A stretch of 64,000 nt of DNA, taken from assembly GCA_910575545.1 (NCBI GenBank), contig CAJTFH010000020.1:1-64000 (forward strand), read 5' to 3'. Below, piece after piece: positions 26,107 through 38,275 of the stretch. Made by a program: the position numbers and the translations under genes. Positions within the stretch are counted from its first letter, which is position 1. Each line of letters begins with the position of its first letter. The notes under the pieces are model-generated. The model did no database searches. It saw only the letters and a list, made by a program, of their open reading frames with translations, and was not told the DNA's origin. The stretch is from Bacteroidales bacterium. GTDB lineage: Bacteria > Bacteroidota > Bacteroidia > Bacteroidales > Muribaculaceae.

Positions 26107-26982
26107 ATGACATTATCCATGACAGGGTTCGGCAACGCAGTTGTCGAATATCAGAACAAGAAATTCACAGTCGAAATCAAATCGCTCAACAGCAAGCAGC
26201 TCGACCTGTCGAGCCGCGTGCCCACAGGGTTCAAGGCCATTGAACTCGACATGCGCAACATCATAGCTTCACACCTTGAGCGTGGCAAAGTCGAGATGTG
26301 CCTCTATGTTGAAACCACTTCGGCAGATGCCTCAGTGCAGCTTAACATACCGGCATTGGAAAGCCATAAGAAACAGATAGAAGAGGCATCCTCGCAATTG
26401 GGGATAGCGGTTCCGGAAGACTGGTATTCAGTGTTGATGCGTTTCCCCGACGCCATCCACAGCGAGACCCCGGCAGAAATCAACGACCAAGAGCGGGCGG
26501 CAGTGTTGCAAGCCGTGGAAGCTGCAGCTCAAAAACTGATGGAATACCGGGCCGCCGAAGGGGAAAAACTCCGGGAATTCTTCACCGAGCGCATAAACCG
26601 CATTTCTGAACTGTTAGACGAAGTGCCCCGTTATGAAAACGAGCGTCTGGTGAAAATCCGCACGCGCATTGAAGAGGGGCTTGCCTCGATACCCAAAGTC
26701 GATTATGACAAAGGGCGTCTTGAGCAGGAAATGATTTTCTACATAGAGAAGCTCGACATAAACGAAGAAAAACAACGTCTGCGCCAGCATCTCGACTACT
26801 TCATGGAAACTCTCCTTGCCGGAGGAAGCCAAGGGAAAAAACTCGGCTTCATATCGCAGGAAATGGGGCGTGAAATCAACACCATGGGTTCTAAAAGCAA
26901 CCATGCCGAGATGCAGATTCTCGTGGTGAAAATGAAAGACGAACTCGAGCAGATCAAAGAACAGGTGCTCAACGTAATGTAG
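26107..26982 (+). CDS. yicC: YicC family endoribonuclease-like protein
   Basis: Members of the YicC/YloC family act on RNA in E. coli and Bacillus; the role in Bacteroidetes is not defined. The 291 residues open MTLSMTGFGNAVVEYQNKKF, the standard family start. RHL-like SRVPTGFKAIELDMRN follows, and the C-terminal DUF1732 block DINEEKQRLRQHLDYFMETLL...GKKLGFISQEMGREINTMGSKSNHAEMQ is intact. It heads the compact set yicC-gmk-nadD, a common Bacteroidetes order. Confidence 0.92.
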   Translation: MTLSMTGFGNAVVEYQNKKFTVEIKSLNSKQLDLSSRVPTGFKAIELDMRNIIASHLERGKVEMCLYVETTSADASVQLNIPALESHKKQIEEASSQLGIAVPEDWYSVLMRFPDAIHSETPAEINDQERAAVLQAVEAAAQKLMEYRAAEGEKLREFFTERINRISELLDEVPRYENERLVKIRTRIEEGLASIPKVDYDKGRLEQEMIFYIEKLDINEEKQRLRQHLDYFMETLLAGGSQGKKLGFISQEMGREINTMGSKSNHAEMQILVVKMKDELEQIKEQVLNVM

Positions 26983-27020
26983 CCACCATTCCCAACCTCC
27001 AACACTAACCCTCAATTCTC

Positions 27021-27593
27021 ATGAACAAAGGCAAACTCATCATCATCTCAGCCCCCTCAGGGTGCGGCAAATCAACCATAATTGGCGACATCATGGATCG
27101 GGGAGAACTCGACCTGCAGTTTTCCGTGTCGGCCACAAACCGCAAACCACGCCCCGGCGAAATCGACGGCGTCAGTTATCACTTCCTGACCGACCAGCAG
27201 TTTAAAGACCTGATCGCCGAAGGCGCATTCGTGGAATATGAGCAGGTCTATCCCGGCCGCTACTACGGCACTCTCCGCAGTGAAATCCAGAACCGCGTCA
27301 ACGAAGGCCATAATGTGATTCTCGATATCGACGTCAAAGGAGGCGTCAACGTAAAAAAACTGTTCGGCAGCGATGCCATGAGCATATTCATCGCGCCCCC
27401 AAGCATCCCCGAGCTGCGCAACCGCCTGAAAGGGCGAGGATCCGACACCGACGAAGAAATCGAACAGCGCGTAGGCCGTGCGGAATATGAGCTCACTTTC
27501 CAGCCGGAATATGACCATGTGGTTGTCAACGACACCCTTGCAGAGGCAATAGGCCGGGTGGAATCGCTGATGGCAGACTTCATAGGGAAATGA
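27021..27593 (+). CDS. gmk: Guanylate kinase
   Basis: The enzyme phosphorylates GMP to GDP with ATP. The 190 residues show the P-loop SAPSGCGKSTIIG, SVSATNRKPRPGEIDGVSYHF (GMP-binding Ser/Arg/Tyr), VEYEQVYPGRYYGT and ILDIDVKGGVNVKK, all canonical. The stop overlaps the nadD start by four bases (ATGA), which suggests translational coupling. Confidence 0.97.
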   Translation: MNKGKLIIISAPSGCGKSTIIGDIMDRGELDLQFSVSATNRKPRPGEIDGVSYHFLTDQQFKDLIAEGAFVEYEQVYPGRYYGTLRSEIQNRVNEGHNVILDIDVKGGVNVKKLFGSDAMSIFIAPPSIPELRNRLKGRGSDTDEEIEQRVGRAEYELTFQPEYDHVVVNDTLAEAIGRVESLMADFIGK

Positions 27594-28147
27594 CCGCAGG
27601 GATTTTCGGGGGCTCGTTCAATCCAGTCCACAACGGCCATATAGCCCTGGCAAAAGCTATTGTGGAACGTGGAATTGTCGACGAAGTGTGGTTGAGCCTT
27701 TCGCCTCAGAACCCGTTGAAAGACCATCCAGAAGAGCTGGTCGACGACGCCGACCGGCTCGCAATGCTCCGGCTTGCCACCAATGGCATCAAGGGCCTGG
27801 AAGTATGCGACATAGAACTGTCGCTACCGCGCCCGTCATACACCATCAACACCCTGCGGGCACTCTCACGGCAATATCCCCGAAACCGTTTCAGGCTCAT
27901 TATAGGCGCCGACAACATGCTGGTGTTCGACCGGTGGAAAGACCACGCGGAAATAATGCGCGATTACAACCCGGTTGTCTATCCGCGTCCGGGCTACGAC
28001 TGCCCGCAAGCAATCACCGGACTGCCCGAATTCCCGGTTTCGAGCACCGAAATACGCAATCTTCTCAAAGGACACAAGCCGGTGAACAAATTGCTCCCCC
28101 ACGCAGTAATAGAATATATCTCACAGCGGGGGCTATACACTCGCTGA
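27590..28147 (+). CDS. nadD: Nicotinate-nucleotide adenylyltransferase
   Basis: NadD converts nicotinate mononucleotide to deamido-NAD in NAD biosynthesis. The 185 residues have the nucleotidyltransferase signature GIFGGSFNPVHNGHIALAK, the substrate segment LSLSPQNPLKDH, and FPVSSTEIRNLLKG, the ISSTxIR motif. Length is standard. It overlaps gmk by 4 bp. Confidence 0.96.
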   Translation: MTAGIFGGSFNPVHNGHIALAKAIVERGIVDEVWLSLSPQNPLKDHPEELVDDADRLAMLRLATNGIKGLEVCDIELSLPRPSYTINTLRALSRQYPRNRFRLIIGADNMLVFDRWKDHAEIMRDYNPVVYPRPGYDCPQAITGLPEFPVSSTEIRNLLKGHKPVNKLLPHAVIEYISQRGLYTR

Positions 28148-28186
28148 AAATCTCCCTACCCGGCACGTTAATCTACTGACATAATC

Positions 28187-30750
<2,564 letters not shown>

Positions 30751-30863
30751 AGCTAATTGAAGATTTAAAAGGCCTTTAAAAGCCCTAAAACGCAGCAATA
30801 AATGGGCAACAATCATGAAGTTCCCCTCTCCGGCCGGCCTTTATTGGCCTTTGATGGATTTTT

Positions 30864-30885
30864 ATGGCTTTTATTAGCCATTTAA
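30864..30885 (-). terminator. Weak hairpin between ligA and symporter
   Basis: ATGGCT (30864-30869) and AGCCAT (30876-30881) form a six-bp stem between convergent genes, followed by TTAATTT on the plus strand. Several GGCC palindromes lie just before. It may act on either strand. Confidence 0.3.
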
Positions 30886-30895
30886 TTTCAGATTA

Positions 30896-32095
30896 TCAAC
30901 CTTTTAAATTATCAGGTTTGACCAGCTTGCCCACTATGATTGCGATTGCGCCGTCGCCGGTAACGTTACAGGCTGTGCCGAAGCTGTCCATAGCTATGTA
31001 AAGGGCTATTATCAGAGCACAATCGGCTTCGGTGAAACCGAGCATGGAAGTGAACAACCCCAAGGCTGCCATAACCGCACCACCAGGCACTCCCGGAGCG
31101 GCAATGATAGTTATCCCCAACATGGCGATAAACCCGGCAAACATGCCGAAATCATAGGGCATACCATGGGCAATCATAAGCGCCAACGCACATGCCACCA
31201 ACTTCAGAGTGCTGCCCGACATATGGATTGTTGCGCACAACGGCACTGTGAATCCTGCCACATCCTTGTTGACCCCCATAGCCACCGCACGTTCAAGCGT
31301 AACCGGAATCGTTGCAGCCGACGACTGGGTGCCCAGCGCGGTGAAATAAGCCGGCATCATAGTCCAAAGCAGTTTCAACGGATTCCGGCTACCTGACGAG
31401 AAAGGCGCTGCAACACAATACTGAAACACCAACACAAACACGTGGAGCGCGAAAATCACAGCTATTATCTTTATGAATGTGCCGACGATCGACCCTACTT
31501 CCCCCGTGACTGTCATATTCAGGAAAATGCCGAATATATAAATCGGCAGCAAAGGAATTATCACCTTCTCTATTACCATCGTCACTATCATCCGGAATTC
31601 GTCGAGGCCGCTTTTAAGAACCCCTTTCGGGAGGAAAGCACATCCCAAGCCGACCACAAACGCAGTCACCAAAGCCGTCATCACCCCCATAAGCGGAGGC
31701 ATCGGAATAGCGAAATATGGCTGTGGATGCAAAGCTGTTGACGTGGCTGCAACATATCCGGCAGGTTCAATCATCTCCGGGAAGAACAGAACTCCGGTAA
31801 AATACGAAAGGAATCCGGCAAACAATGTGAAACCATATGCCAACAGAGCGGTTATCACCAGCATCTTCCCCGCTTTCGCCCCTATATCGGCTATAGCCGG
31901 GGCAACGAAGCCCAAAATGATAAGCGGGATACAGAAGCCGAGAAACTGGCTGAAAACCGCATTGAACGTGGCCATAAGCCTCGCCCCCCACATCGGGCAC
32001 ACATATCCCGCACCGATTCCAAGCGCTATCGCTATCAGAATCTTCGGCAACAGCCCCATCCTGCCCCACCAGCTCCTTTTCTCTTCATTTTCCAT
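30896..32095 (-). CDS. Dicarboxylate/amino acid:cation symporter (DAACS family)
   Basis: This is an inner-membrane sodium/proton-coupled carrier of dicarboxylates or acidic amino acids. The 399 residues (MENEEKRSWWGRMGLLPKIL...) show eight helices plus re-entrant loops with the family motifs FTALGTQSSAATIPVTLE (serine-rich HP1), ATIHMSGSTLKLVACAL and GVPGGAVMAALGLF (HP2), and the C-terminal MDSFGTACNVTGDGA. Bacteroidetes relatives are often called serine/threonine or glutamate transporters; the substrate is not resolvable. An ATG at 32143 lies upstream of the promoter, so 32095 is the start. Confidence 0.93.
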   Translation of the reverse strand: MENEEKRSWWGRMGLLPKILIAIALGIGAGYVCPMWGARLMATFNAVFSQFLGFCIPLIILGFVAPAIADIGAKAGKMLVITALLAYGFTLFAGFLSYFTGVLFFPEMIEPAGYVAATSTALHPQPYFAIPMPPLMGVMTALVTAFVVGLGCAFLPKGVLKSGLDEFRMIVTMVIEKVIIPLLPIYIFGIFLNMTVTGEVGSIVGTFIKIIAVIFALHVFVLVFQYCVAAPFSSGSRNPLKLLWTMMPAYFTALGTQSSAATIPVTLERAVAMGVNKDVAGFTVPLCATIHMSGSTLKLVACALALMIAHGMPYDFGMFAGFIAMLGITIIAAPGVPGGAVMAALGLFTSMLGFTEADCALIIALYIAMDSFGTACNVTGDGAIAIIVGKLVKPDNLKG

Positions 32096-32110
32096 GGCAT
32101 CGTATTTTCC

Positions 32111-32196
32111 ACAAAGATACGGATTAGCCGGGAGCGAAGCCAAATAAATTTTGGCTTTGCCAAGCGTGAGTATCTAAGGCAGAGCCAAAGATAGCT
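32111..32196 (-). repeat. 86-bp promoter-bearing dispersed repeat, copy B
   Basis: This aligns ungapped to 307-392. On the minus strand it carries two TATCTTTG boxes (plus-strand 32112-32119 and 32186-32193) and ends immediately before the symporter gene. The proximal box has a TTTG 21 bp upstream (32141-32144), giving a complete promoter inside the repeat. Confidence 0.7.
32112..32144 (-). promoter_or_regulatory. Symporter promoter within repeat B
   Basis: The -7 box TATCTTTG and the -33 TTTG are separated by 21 bp on the minus strand. The likely transcription start near 32105 precedes the ATG at 32095, giving a very short leader. Confidence 0.6.
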
Positions 32197-32237
32197 ATAA
32201 ATAGGAATCAAACCGAAAGATACGCTGTTTATTCGCG

Positions 32238-32417
32238 TTAATAATCATGAAAAAACGGCGTTGTGTCGAAATTCGACCAACGCCTTTTTGGCATCCGGAT
32301 GGAGAGGGTGCTGTCAGAATGGTTCAGATGGTAGGAGCCTGAGGGTGAGGGTGAAGGGAGTTGACTAAGGTCAATGACCGAACCCGAAGCCCTCGGGCGA
32401 CGACCCAGATGAGCCAT
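32238..32417 (-). CDS. Short ORF carried by the 184-bp repeat (copy 2)
   Basis: The 59-residue frame starts MAHLGRRPRASGSV like copy 1 but ends DTTPFFHDY because the flanking sequence differs. No Shine-Dalgarno or separate promoter is seen. It may be the reading of a structured RNA rather than a protein gene. Confidence 0.25.
   Translation of the reverse strand: MAHLGRRPRASGSVIDLSQLPSPSPSGSYHLNHSDSTLSIRMPKRRWSNFDTTPFFHDY
32250..32284 (-). terminator. gpmI terminator provided by the repeat
   Basis: A 14-bp hairpin (32257-32284) is followed on the minus strand by six T (32250-32255). It lies about 180 bp after the gpmI stop codon. Confidence 0.6.
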
Positions 32418-32440
32418 TATGACACACCCTCTTGTAATAT
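32257..32440 (-). repeat. 184-bp dispersed intergenic element, copy 2
   Basis: The near-identical partner of 25043-25226 has five substitutions and no indels. It begins 24 bp after the gpmI stop codon (minus strand) and ends with the hairpin at 32257-32284. On the minus strand the hairpin is followed by GTTTTTT, a good intrinsic terminator for gpmI. On the plus strand it is followed by five T. Confidence 0.9.
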
Positions 32441-32463
32441 ATCCGTCACTCAGAAGAGCAGAA

Positions 32464-33981
32464 TCAGGGCTTCACAAGATTGCGGCCGGTCATCTCTGCC
32501 GGCTGGGTGATGCCCATTATGTGGAGGATGGTCGGAGCCACGTCGGCAAGGATACCGTTCTCCACGGTTGCGCTCTTATCGGCTGTCACATAGACACACG
32601 GAACCGGGTTGAGGGAATGGGCCGTGTTGGGAGTGCCGTCGGCATTGATGGCGTGGTCGGCATTACCATGGTCGGCAATGATTATAACCTCGTAGTCGGC
32701 GGCTTTTGCAGCCTCTACAGTGTCGCGCACACATTCATCCACAGCTTTCACAGCCTTCTCTATCGCTTCATACACACCGGTGTGACCAACCATGTCGCCA
32801 TTGGCGAAATTGACAACAATGAAGTCGTATTTCTCGCTTTTTATCGCCTCGACCAGTTTGTCTTTCACCTCATATGCACTCATTTCGGGCTTGAGGTCAT
32901 AGGTTGCCACTTTCGGAGATGGCACAAGTATGCGGTCTTCACCCTCGAAAGCCGCCTCGCGTCCGCCATTGAAGAAGAACGTCACATGTGCATATTTTTC
33001 AGTCTCTGCGATATGGAGCTGGCTCTTATGTTCTTTCGACAGATATTCGCCGATAGTGTTCTGAACGTTTTCTTTCGGGAAAAGGATATGCACCCCTGTG
33101 AACGACGCATCATAGGGTGTCATGCAGTAGTATTGCAGACCGGGAAGGGTTGTCATGCCCTCCTGCGGCATGTCGTGCTGTGTCAGCACAACGGTCAGTT
33201 CCTTGGCGCGGTCGTTGCGGTAGTTGAAGAAAACAACGGCATCGCCCGGCTTGATGGTGCCATCTACCGTCGAGTTGTTGATCGGTTTGATGAACTCGTC
33301 GGTAACATCCTCGTCGTAGCTTTCCTGCATGGCCTTAACCATGTCGGTAGCCTGTTTGCCTTCACCTTTCACCAGCAGGTCATAGGCCACTTTCACGCGG
33401 TCCCAGCGTTTGTCGCGGTCCATCGCATAGTAACGTCCGATGATTGAAGCAATCACACCGGCGCTGTTTTTGCAATGGTCTGTCAGACGCTCGATGAAAC
33501 CCTTTCCGCTGCGGGGGTCGGTGTCGCGGCCATCCATGAAGCAGTGCAGGTAAACATTTTCAAGACCGTATTCCTTGGCAATGTCACACAGAGCCTCGAT
33601 ATGCTCAAACGACGAGTGCACACCACCGGTCGAGGTCAGCCCCATCAGATGGAGCGACTTACCGTTTTCCTTGCAATATGAATAAGCGCTCTTGATTTCG
33701 GGATTGTCGAGAATCGATCGGTCGGCTATCGCTTTGTTGATTTTAACCAGATCCTGGTAAACCACGCGGCCGGCACCGATATTGAGGTGGCCGACCTCAG
33801 AGTTGCCCATCTGGCCGTCGGGCAGACCTACGTTTTCGCCTGAAGCCTGCAGCTCCGAATGGGGGTAGCTTTCTATGAGATATTTCCAATATTCGGGACG
33901 GGCCGAATAGATGGCGTCACTTTTCGAGTGGTTGCCGATTCCCCATCCGTCGAGAATCATCAGTAATGCTTTATGTGCCAT
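32464..33981 (-). CDS. gpmI: 2,3-bisphosphoglycerate-independent phosphoglycerate mutase
   Basis: The enzyme interconverts 3- and 2-phosphoglycerate in glycolysis using two Mn2+ and a phosphoserine intermediate. The 505 residues start [24 protein letters not shown] (metal Asp). The catalytic serine is in [16 protein letters not shown], a metal/substrate segment in [12 protein letters not shown], the [13 protein letters not shown] block and [12 protein letters not shown] follow, and [10 protein letters not shown] is near the C-terminus. All belong to the alkaline-phosphatase superfamily core. Length is standard. A stable hairpin separates it from fumarase upstream. Confidence 0.96.
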   Translation of the reverse strand: MAHKALLMILDGWGIGNHSKSDAIYSARPEYWKYLIESYPHSELQASGENVGLPDGQMGNSEVGHLNIGAGRVVYQDLVKINKAIADRSILDNPEIKSAYSYCKENGKSLHLMGLTSTGGVHSSFEHIEALCDIAKEYGLENVYLHCFMDGRDTDPRSGKGFIERLTDHCKNSAGVIASIIGRYYAMDRDKRWDRVKVAYDLLVKGEGKQATDMVKAMQESYDEDVTDEFIKPINNSTVDGTIKPGDAVVFFNYRNDRAKELTVVLTQHDMPQEGMTTLPGLQYYCMTPYDASFTGVHILFPKENVQNTIGEYLSKEHKSQLHIAETEKYAHVTFFFNGGREAAFEGEDRILVPSPKVATYDLKPEMSAYEVKDKLVEAIKSEKYDFIVVNFANGDMVGHTGVYEAIEKAVKAVDECVRDTVEAAKAADYEVIIIADHGNADHAINADGTPNTAHSLNPVPCVYVTADKSATVENGILADVAPTILHIMGITQPAEMTGRNLVKP

Positions 33982-34010
33982 GTGTTTTATTTGTGATTAT
34001 CTTATCATTT

Positions 34011-34036
34011 GGGGTCGCGGCCATTGCCGCGACCCC
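34011..34036 (-). terminator. Strong GC-rich hairpin between fumarase and gpmI
   Basis: GGGGTCGCGGC (34011-34021) and GCCGCGACCCC (34026-34036) form a perfect 11-bp stem with a 4-nt loop. On the minus strand it follows the fumarase stop codon; the downstream tract is AATGATAA rather than a T-run, so it may be a processing or stability element as well as a terminator. Confidence 0.55.
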
Positions 34037-34060
34037 GTTTATCTGATTCTATACCCCGGA

Positions 34061-35707
34061 TTATTTCAATCCGCAGGCATTGCATTTGTTCTGTATCTCT
34101 TTGAAGAAATCGTTGCCTTTGTTATCAACAAGGATAAACGCAGGGAAGTTCTCGACCTCGATTTTCCAGATGGCCTCCATGCCGAGTTCTGGATATTCGA
34201 GCAATTCCACCTTCTTGATGGAGTTCTGAGCCAGGATGGCCGCCGGTCCGCCTATCGAGCCAAGGTAGAAACCACCGTTGTTTTTGCACGCGTCGGTCAC
34301 CTGCTGGCTGCGGTTCCCTTTGGCTATCATAATCATCGAGCCGCCGGCTTTCTGGAACTGGTCTACATACGGGTCCATTCGCCCGGCCGTTGTCGGGCCG
34401 AAAGATCCTGATGCCATACCTGCGGGGGTCTTGGCCGGACCGGCATAGTAGATGGGGTGGTCTTTGAGATACTGGGGCATCGGTTCGCCCTTGTCAAGGC
34501 GCTCCTTGATTTTGGCATGGGCAATGTCGCGCCCTACGATGATTGTGCCGTTGAGGCTCAGGCGGGTGGCAACGGGGAACTTGTCGAGGTCAGCCAGCAC
34601 CTCGCTCATGGGGCGGTTGAGGTCGATTTTCACAGCATCCCCCTCCCCTGCCATGCGAAGTTCCTCAGGAATCAGTTCGCCGGGGTTGGCATCGAGTTTT
34701 TCAATCCACAAGCCGTCTTTGTTGATTTTCGCTTTCACATTGCGGTCGGCCGAGCAGCTCACCCCCATGCCGATAGGGCACGATGCACCGTGGCGCGGCA
34801 AACGGATAACCCTGATGTCGTGGGCGAAATATTTCCCTCCGAACTGGGCTCCGAGGCCAATCTGCTCCGAGGCTTTCTTAAGCTCGTTTTCCAGCTCCAC
34901 ATCGCGGAAAGCACGGCCATATTCATTGCCGGTTGTCGGGAGGTTGTCGTAATACTTGATCGACGCTTTCTTAACCGTCTCAAGGTTCTTCTCGGCAGAT
35001 GTGCCGCCTATCACGAATGCTATATGATAGGGGGGGCAAGCCGCCGTGCCGAGGGTCTTCATCTTCTCGACCAGGAAAGGCACGAGTGTTTTGGGATTGA
35101 TTATCGCTTTGGTTTCCTGATAGAGGTAGGTTTTATTAGCCGAACCGCCACCCTTGGCTACAAACACGAAATGGTATTCGTTGCCCTCACCGGCATGGAT
35201 ATCAATCTGCGCCGGGAGATTGCAGCCGGTGTTCACCTCGTCATACATGTTCAGAGGAGCATTCTGCGAATAACGAAGGTTATCGGTGGTGTAAGTGTCA
35301 TAGACCCCTTTCGACAGCTTTTCTGCATCATCGCATCCGGTGTAGACCAACTGCCCTTTTTCGCCGTGGATGATGGCCGTGCCTGTATCCTGGCAGAAAG
35401 GCAGTTGCCCCTTGGCGGCCACCTCCGCGTTGCGGAGCATGGTCAAGGCCACATATTTGTCGTTTGACGACGCCTCAGGGTCGCTGAGTATTTTGGCAAC
35501 CATCTTGTTATGCTCACGGCGCAGCATGAAGGCATTGTCGTGGGTGGCCTGGCGTGCAAGCACGGTCAGGGCCTCAGGGTCGATCACGAGGAATTCGTGG
35601 CCGCCCCAGTTCTCGGTCTTAACATAATCCGACGTTAGATGGTAATACTCGGTGGTGTCAGGCCCCAGAGGGAACATTTCCTGATAGTGAAACGGTTTTG
35701 TTGCCAT
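34061..35707 (-). CDS. Class I fumarate hydratase (iron-sulfur)
   Basis: This oxygen-sensitive [4Fe-4S] enzyme hydrates fumarate to malate. The 548 residues fuse the alpha and beta domains. The N-terminal portion includes [18 protein letters not shown] (cluster Cys) and [18 protein letters not shown]. The C-terminal beta domain includes [24 protein letters not shown] and [27 protein letters not shown]. The size matches single-chain class I fumarases; tartrate dehydratase-type relatives are split. It has its own promoter upstream. Confidence 0.94.
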   Translation of the reverse strand: MATKPFHYQEMFPLGPDTTEYYHLTSDYVKTENWGGHEFLVIDPEALTVLARQATHDNAFMLRREHNKMVAKILSDPEASSNDKYVALTMLRNAEVAAKGQLPFCQDTGTAIIHGEKGQLVYTGCDDAEKLSKGVYDTYTTDNLRYSQNAPLNMYDEVNTGCNLPAQIDIHAGEGNEYHFVFVAKGGGSANKTYLYQETKAIINPKTLVPFLVEKMKTLGTAACPPYHIAFVIGGTSAEKNLETVKKASIKYYDNLPTTGNEYGRAFRDVELENELKKASEQIGLGAQFGGKYFAHDIRVIRLPRHGASCPIGMGVSCSADRNVKAKINKDGLWIEKLDANPGELIPEELRMAGEGDAVKIDLNRPMSEVLADLDKFPVATRLSLNGTIIVGRDIAHAKIKERLDKGEPMPQYLKDHPIYYAGPAKTPAGMASGSFGPTTAGRMDPYVDQFQKAGGSMIMIAKGNRSQQVTDACKNNGGFYLGSIGGPAAILAQNSIKKVELLEYPELGMEAIWKIEVENFPAFILVDNKGNDFFKEIQNKCNACGLK

Positions 35708-35763
35708 TGTAGGTTTTATATTGTTGATTTTCGTTGTTTTGCAAGCCTTACGCTATCTAACTG

Positions 35764-35795
35764 CAAAGATACGAATTTTTGGAAGTTGTCTCAAA
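35764..35795 (-). promoter_or_regulatory. Fumarase promoter
   Basis: The minus-strand -7 TATCTTTG (35764-35771) and TTTG (35792-35795) are separated by 20 bp, a full match to the Bacteroidetes promoter. The box lies 57 bp from the start codon. Confidence 0.65.
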
Positions 35796-35885
35796 TTTTT
35801 TCACACCGAAAACCGGCGCCCCTATCGGGACACCGGCCGTTATTTCTTTAGAACGTATGTGGCTTTCAGCCACAACATTATTATA

Positions 35886-36509
35886 TCATTCAGTTGCAGA
35901 CGACGGCACACCGCCTTTTGTAAAAATAAGATTCTTATCGTTGATTTCGCAGGTCATTATAGACCCTTTCACATGGATATCCTCAATTTCGGTGATATTT
36001 GAAAACACGTTCTGGGCAGCACGGTTAATCTGCTGTGTCGCAAGCACAACAGCCCCGGGGCGCAGTTTTTCTACCGACGGCGACGACTGGCCGTCGACAA
36101 CATTGTAATTCAACTGCACACCGTCTGGATCCACATTCACACTCATCGACGTCACATCAAGGCTTATGGTCAGGTCATCGTCATCTTTGGCCTGATACAC
36201 CCCTGTGATGGTAGCGTTTCCCGAGGAGGTTATCTGCAAAGGCGACACAAGAGAATCGTTTAACTGCATGGTGTTTTCAACCGTAATCAGCGCCGTCATC
36301 GTGACTGTGCCCTCCGTGTCGGTAGTCCCTGCGGTGAATTCAAGCATTCTGACCAAAGATGCCGTTGCAGCTCCGGTGTCAAGCAGCATCTCAGGATTCC
36401 CGGTCCATTCCCCCTGCACCGATTCGGCAAGTTTGGCCCGGGAGTCACAACCGGTCAGCATAGCGCCCAAAATGGTGGCGCCCAAAGTAAGCGTCAATAT
36501 CTTTGTCAT
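35886..36509 (-). CDS. Lipocalin-like lipoprotein, unknown
   Basis: The 207-residue precursor starts MTKILTLTLGATILGAMLTGCDSRA, with a lipobox and Cys at about 21. Repeated short beta strands follow (VQGEWTGNPEM, GTVTMTALITVENTM, GNATITGVYQAKDDDDLTISLDV), as in lipocalin-like Bacteroidetes proteins that start with a GxW motif. No enzyme motif is seen. It stands between fumarase and a DUF6377 regulator, all on the minus strand but with separate spacing. Confidence 0.65.
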   Translation of the reverse strand: MTKILTLTLGATILGAMLTGCDSRAKLAESVQGEWTGNPEMLLDTGAATASLVRMLEFTAGTTDTEGTVTMTALITVENTMQLNDSLVSPLQITSSGNATITGVYQAKDDDDLTISLDVTSMSVNVDPDGVQLNYNVVDGQSSPSVEKLRPGAVVLATQQINRAAQNVFSNITEIEDIHVKGSIMTCEINDKNLIFTKGGVPSSATE

Positions 36510-36616
36510 ATTTTCACAATATTAATTATCCGTTAATAAAACTATAACACCCCTTGTGGCCAATCGTTCACTCATGGCATATAATTCGACAATTAACCGC
36601 CTACGCAGGTAAAGCG

Positions 36617-38209
36617 CTATCCTATAGCCATTATGTCGGCCTCGAATGTGTCGCGGCTTATGGCCTTATTACGCAATTTGTTACGGTAGGCATATATCGT
36701 ATTCACGCTGTAGTTGAGAATCTGTGCCACCCGCTGGGCGTCGTCGATTCCCAGACGCATGAATGCCAGGATGCGCAAGTCGCTGTTGAGCAGCTCCCCA
36801 TCAGGAGGCGCAATCCTATGTTCCGGGCGCAGAAGTTCATTCACCCTTTCTACGAATGCAGGATATATATGCAGGAATGCATCATCAAAAACCGAATAAA
36901 ACTCCTTACTCTGCTCTTCGATGAATTTCCCCGATTTCGTCAGCTTCTGAAGCTCATCGACCTGCCCTGACGACAGCTTGCGGTTGACAAGTTTGCTGAA
37001 CTGCTGCAACTTATCCATATATATCGAGCTTAGCGCAAGAAACTGGCTGATATACACGTCTTTCGTCTTATTTGCCTCTTCAAGCACACTTTTCATGCGG
37101 TCAACCCTCCGCAACTGACGCCGCAGATACCACATGGCCACCACCAATGCCACCAGACACACCACCAGCACCAGGATAGCCACATTTGTCACCCGCCGCC
37201 AGGCTGCAATCTGGCGCCCGTGGTCATGTTCAACCATCGTCAGAAGTTCCGACGTCTGCCCTATCCTCACCGAGGCCCGGCTGCCGACCGCGTTATCCAT
37301 AGCCGTAATCAGATAATTATGGGCACGTTTGGTTTCCCCGGCCTCAAACAGGGAACCACCAAGCTCCTGAATCGACGTCACCTCCAGAGCCGCACGCCTT
37401 ATGTCGGCTATCGCCGAATTGGCAAGATGATATATATAATCGTTGCGGTTGCCAGACACCCGTGCAATCTCCGCAAGGATATGGCTTGCAACGGCATATT
37501 CTCTCGTGTCGGAGGAGATTTCCCCCACCAGCGATGAAAGCACCTGCCGGCTACGGGAATATTCCCGGCATGAATAATAATACTCGCCAAGATTGAGCCT
37601 GTAATCGACCGACCCCTTGTCGAGCAGAGGCAACAGACGTTTCTGCGCATCCACCGAAAGGTTGCGCCAGCGGTCGCGCCCGGGCACACCTTCGTCATAG
37701 TAGCTGGAGATATAGGAATACATCTGGCGTGTGGCATCGCGGTATGTACGCCACAGCCCCGCTCCAAACCGCGTGGTATCGACCAACGCAACTTCCTGAA
37801 TCGCATCATGGATATACCCCCCTATCGACAGACAGGTAGCACGGCGTACACGGAATTCCGTCACAAGCGAGTCCATCCCACCCTCCCGGGCCGTCAATAA
37901 ACCCTCACCATAATAAAAGATTGCCGAATCATTGTTGAAAGAACTGTAACGGCCGGCGATATCCATCGTGCAGTCGAACCATCCGCCATCTCCGCGACGC
38001 AATCCCCTGCGCACCTGCTTAACCGAATCTATGCCCTCCTCACGCAACTGCTTGTAGGCATCGACCCGCCTGATTTCGCGGTCAAGACGGTCAAGAACCC
38101 TCTCCACATCCTCCTTTGCAACAGCCTCAAGGGAGGACGCGAAGTGGCAGAACATCGCCACACACAACATCCTCAGACATAACAGACCAATCGATTTCCG
38201 ATTTTCCAT
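36617..38209 (-). CDS. DUF6377 membrane-bound regulator with TPR-like sensor and HTH
   Basis: The 530-residue protein has a signal segment and an extracytoplasmic TPR-like helical region (about 30-330). One transmembrane helix follows (VTNVAILVLVVCLVALVVAMWYL, about 335-360), then a cytoplasmic coiled coil (RRVDRMKSVLEEANKTKDV). The C-terminal LuxR/HTH-like end is LRILAFMRLGIDDAQRVAQILNY and VNTIYAYRNKLRNKAI. This is the layout of Bacteroidetes DUF6377 proteins, thought to sense at the envelope and bind DNA. The ligand and targets are unknown. The -7 box lies at 38276-38283. Confidence 0.85.
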   Translation of the reverse strand: MENRKSIGLLCLRMLCVAMFCHFASSLEAVAKEDVERVLDRLDREIRRVDAYKQLREEGIDSVKQVRRGLRRGDGGWFDCTMDIAGRYSSFNNDSAIFYYGEGLLTAREGGMDSLVTEFRVRRATCLSIGGYIHDAIQEVALVDTTRFGAGLWRTYRDATRQMYSYISSYYDEGVPGRDRWRNLSVDAQKRLLPLLDKGSVDYRLNLGEYYYSCREYSRSRQVLSSLVGEISSDTREYAVASHILAEIARVSGNRNDYIYHLANSAIADIRRAALEVTSIQELGGSLFEAGETKRAHNYLITAMDNAVGSRASVRIGQTSELLTMVEHDHGRQIAAWRRVTNVAILVLVVCLVALVVAMWYLRRQLRRVDRMKSVLEEANKTKDVYISQFLALSSIYMDKLQQFSKLVNRKLSSGQVDELQKLTKSGKFIEEQSKEFYSVFDDAFLHIYPAFVERVNELLRPEHRIAPPDGELLNSDLRILAFMRLGIDDAQRVAQILNYSVNTIYAYRNKLRNKAISRDTFEADIMAIG

Positions 38210-38275
38210 AACAACTGCTACACGTCAACAACAACTACACTTCCATAATCATAACGTACCATGGCATTGCATCCA

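Noticed and set aside
32419-33447. 342-codon open frame antisense to gpmI
   Set aside because: It lies wholly over the conserved mutase gene and shows the repetitive Val/Gly/His wording typical of shadow frames.
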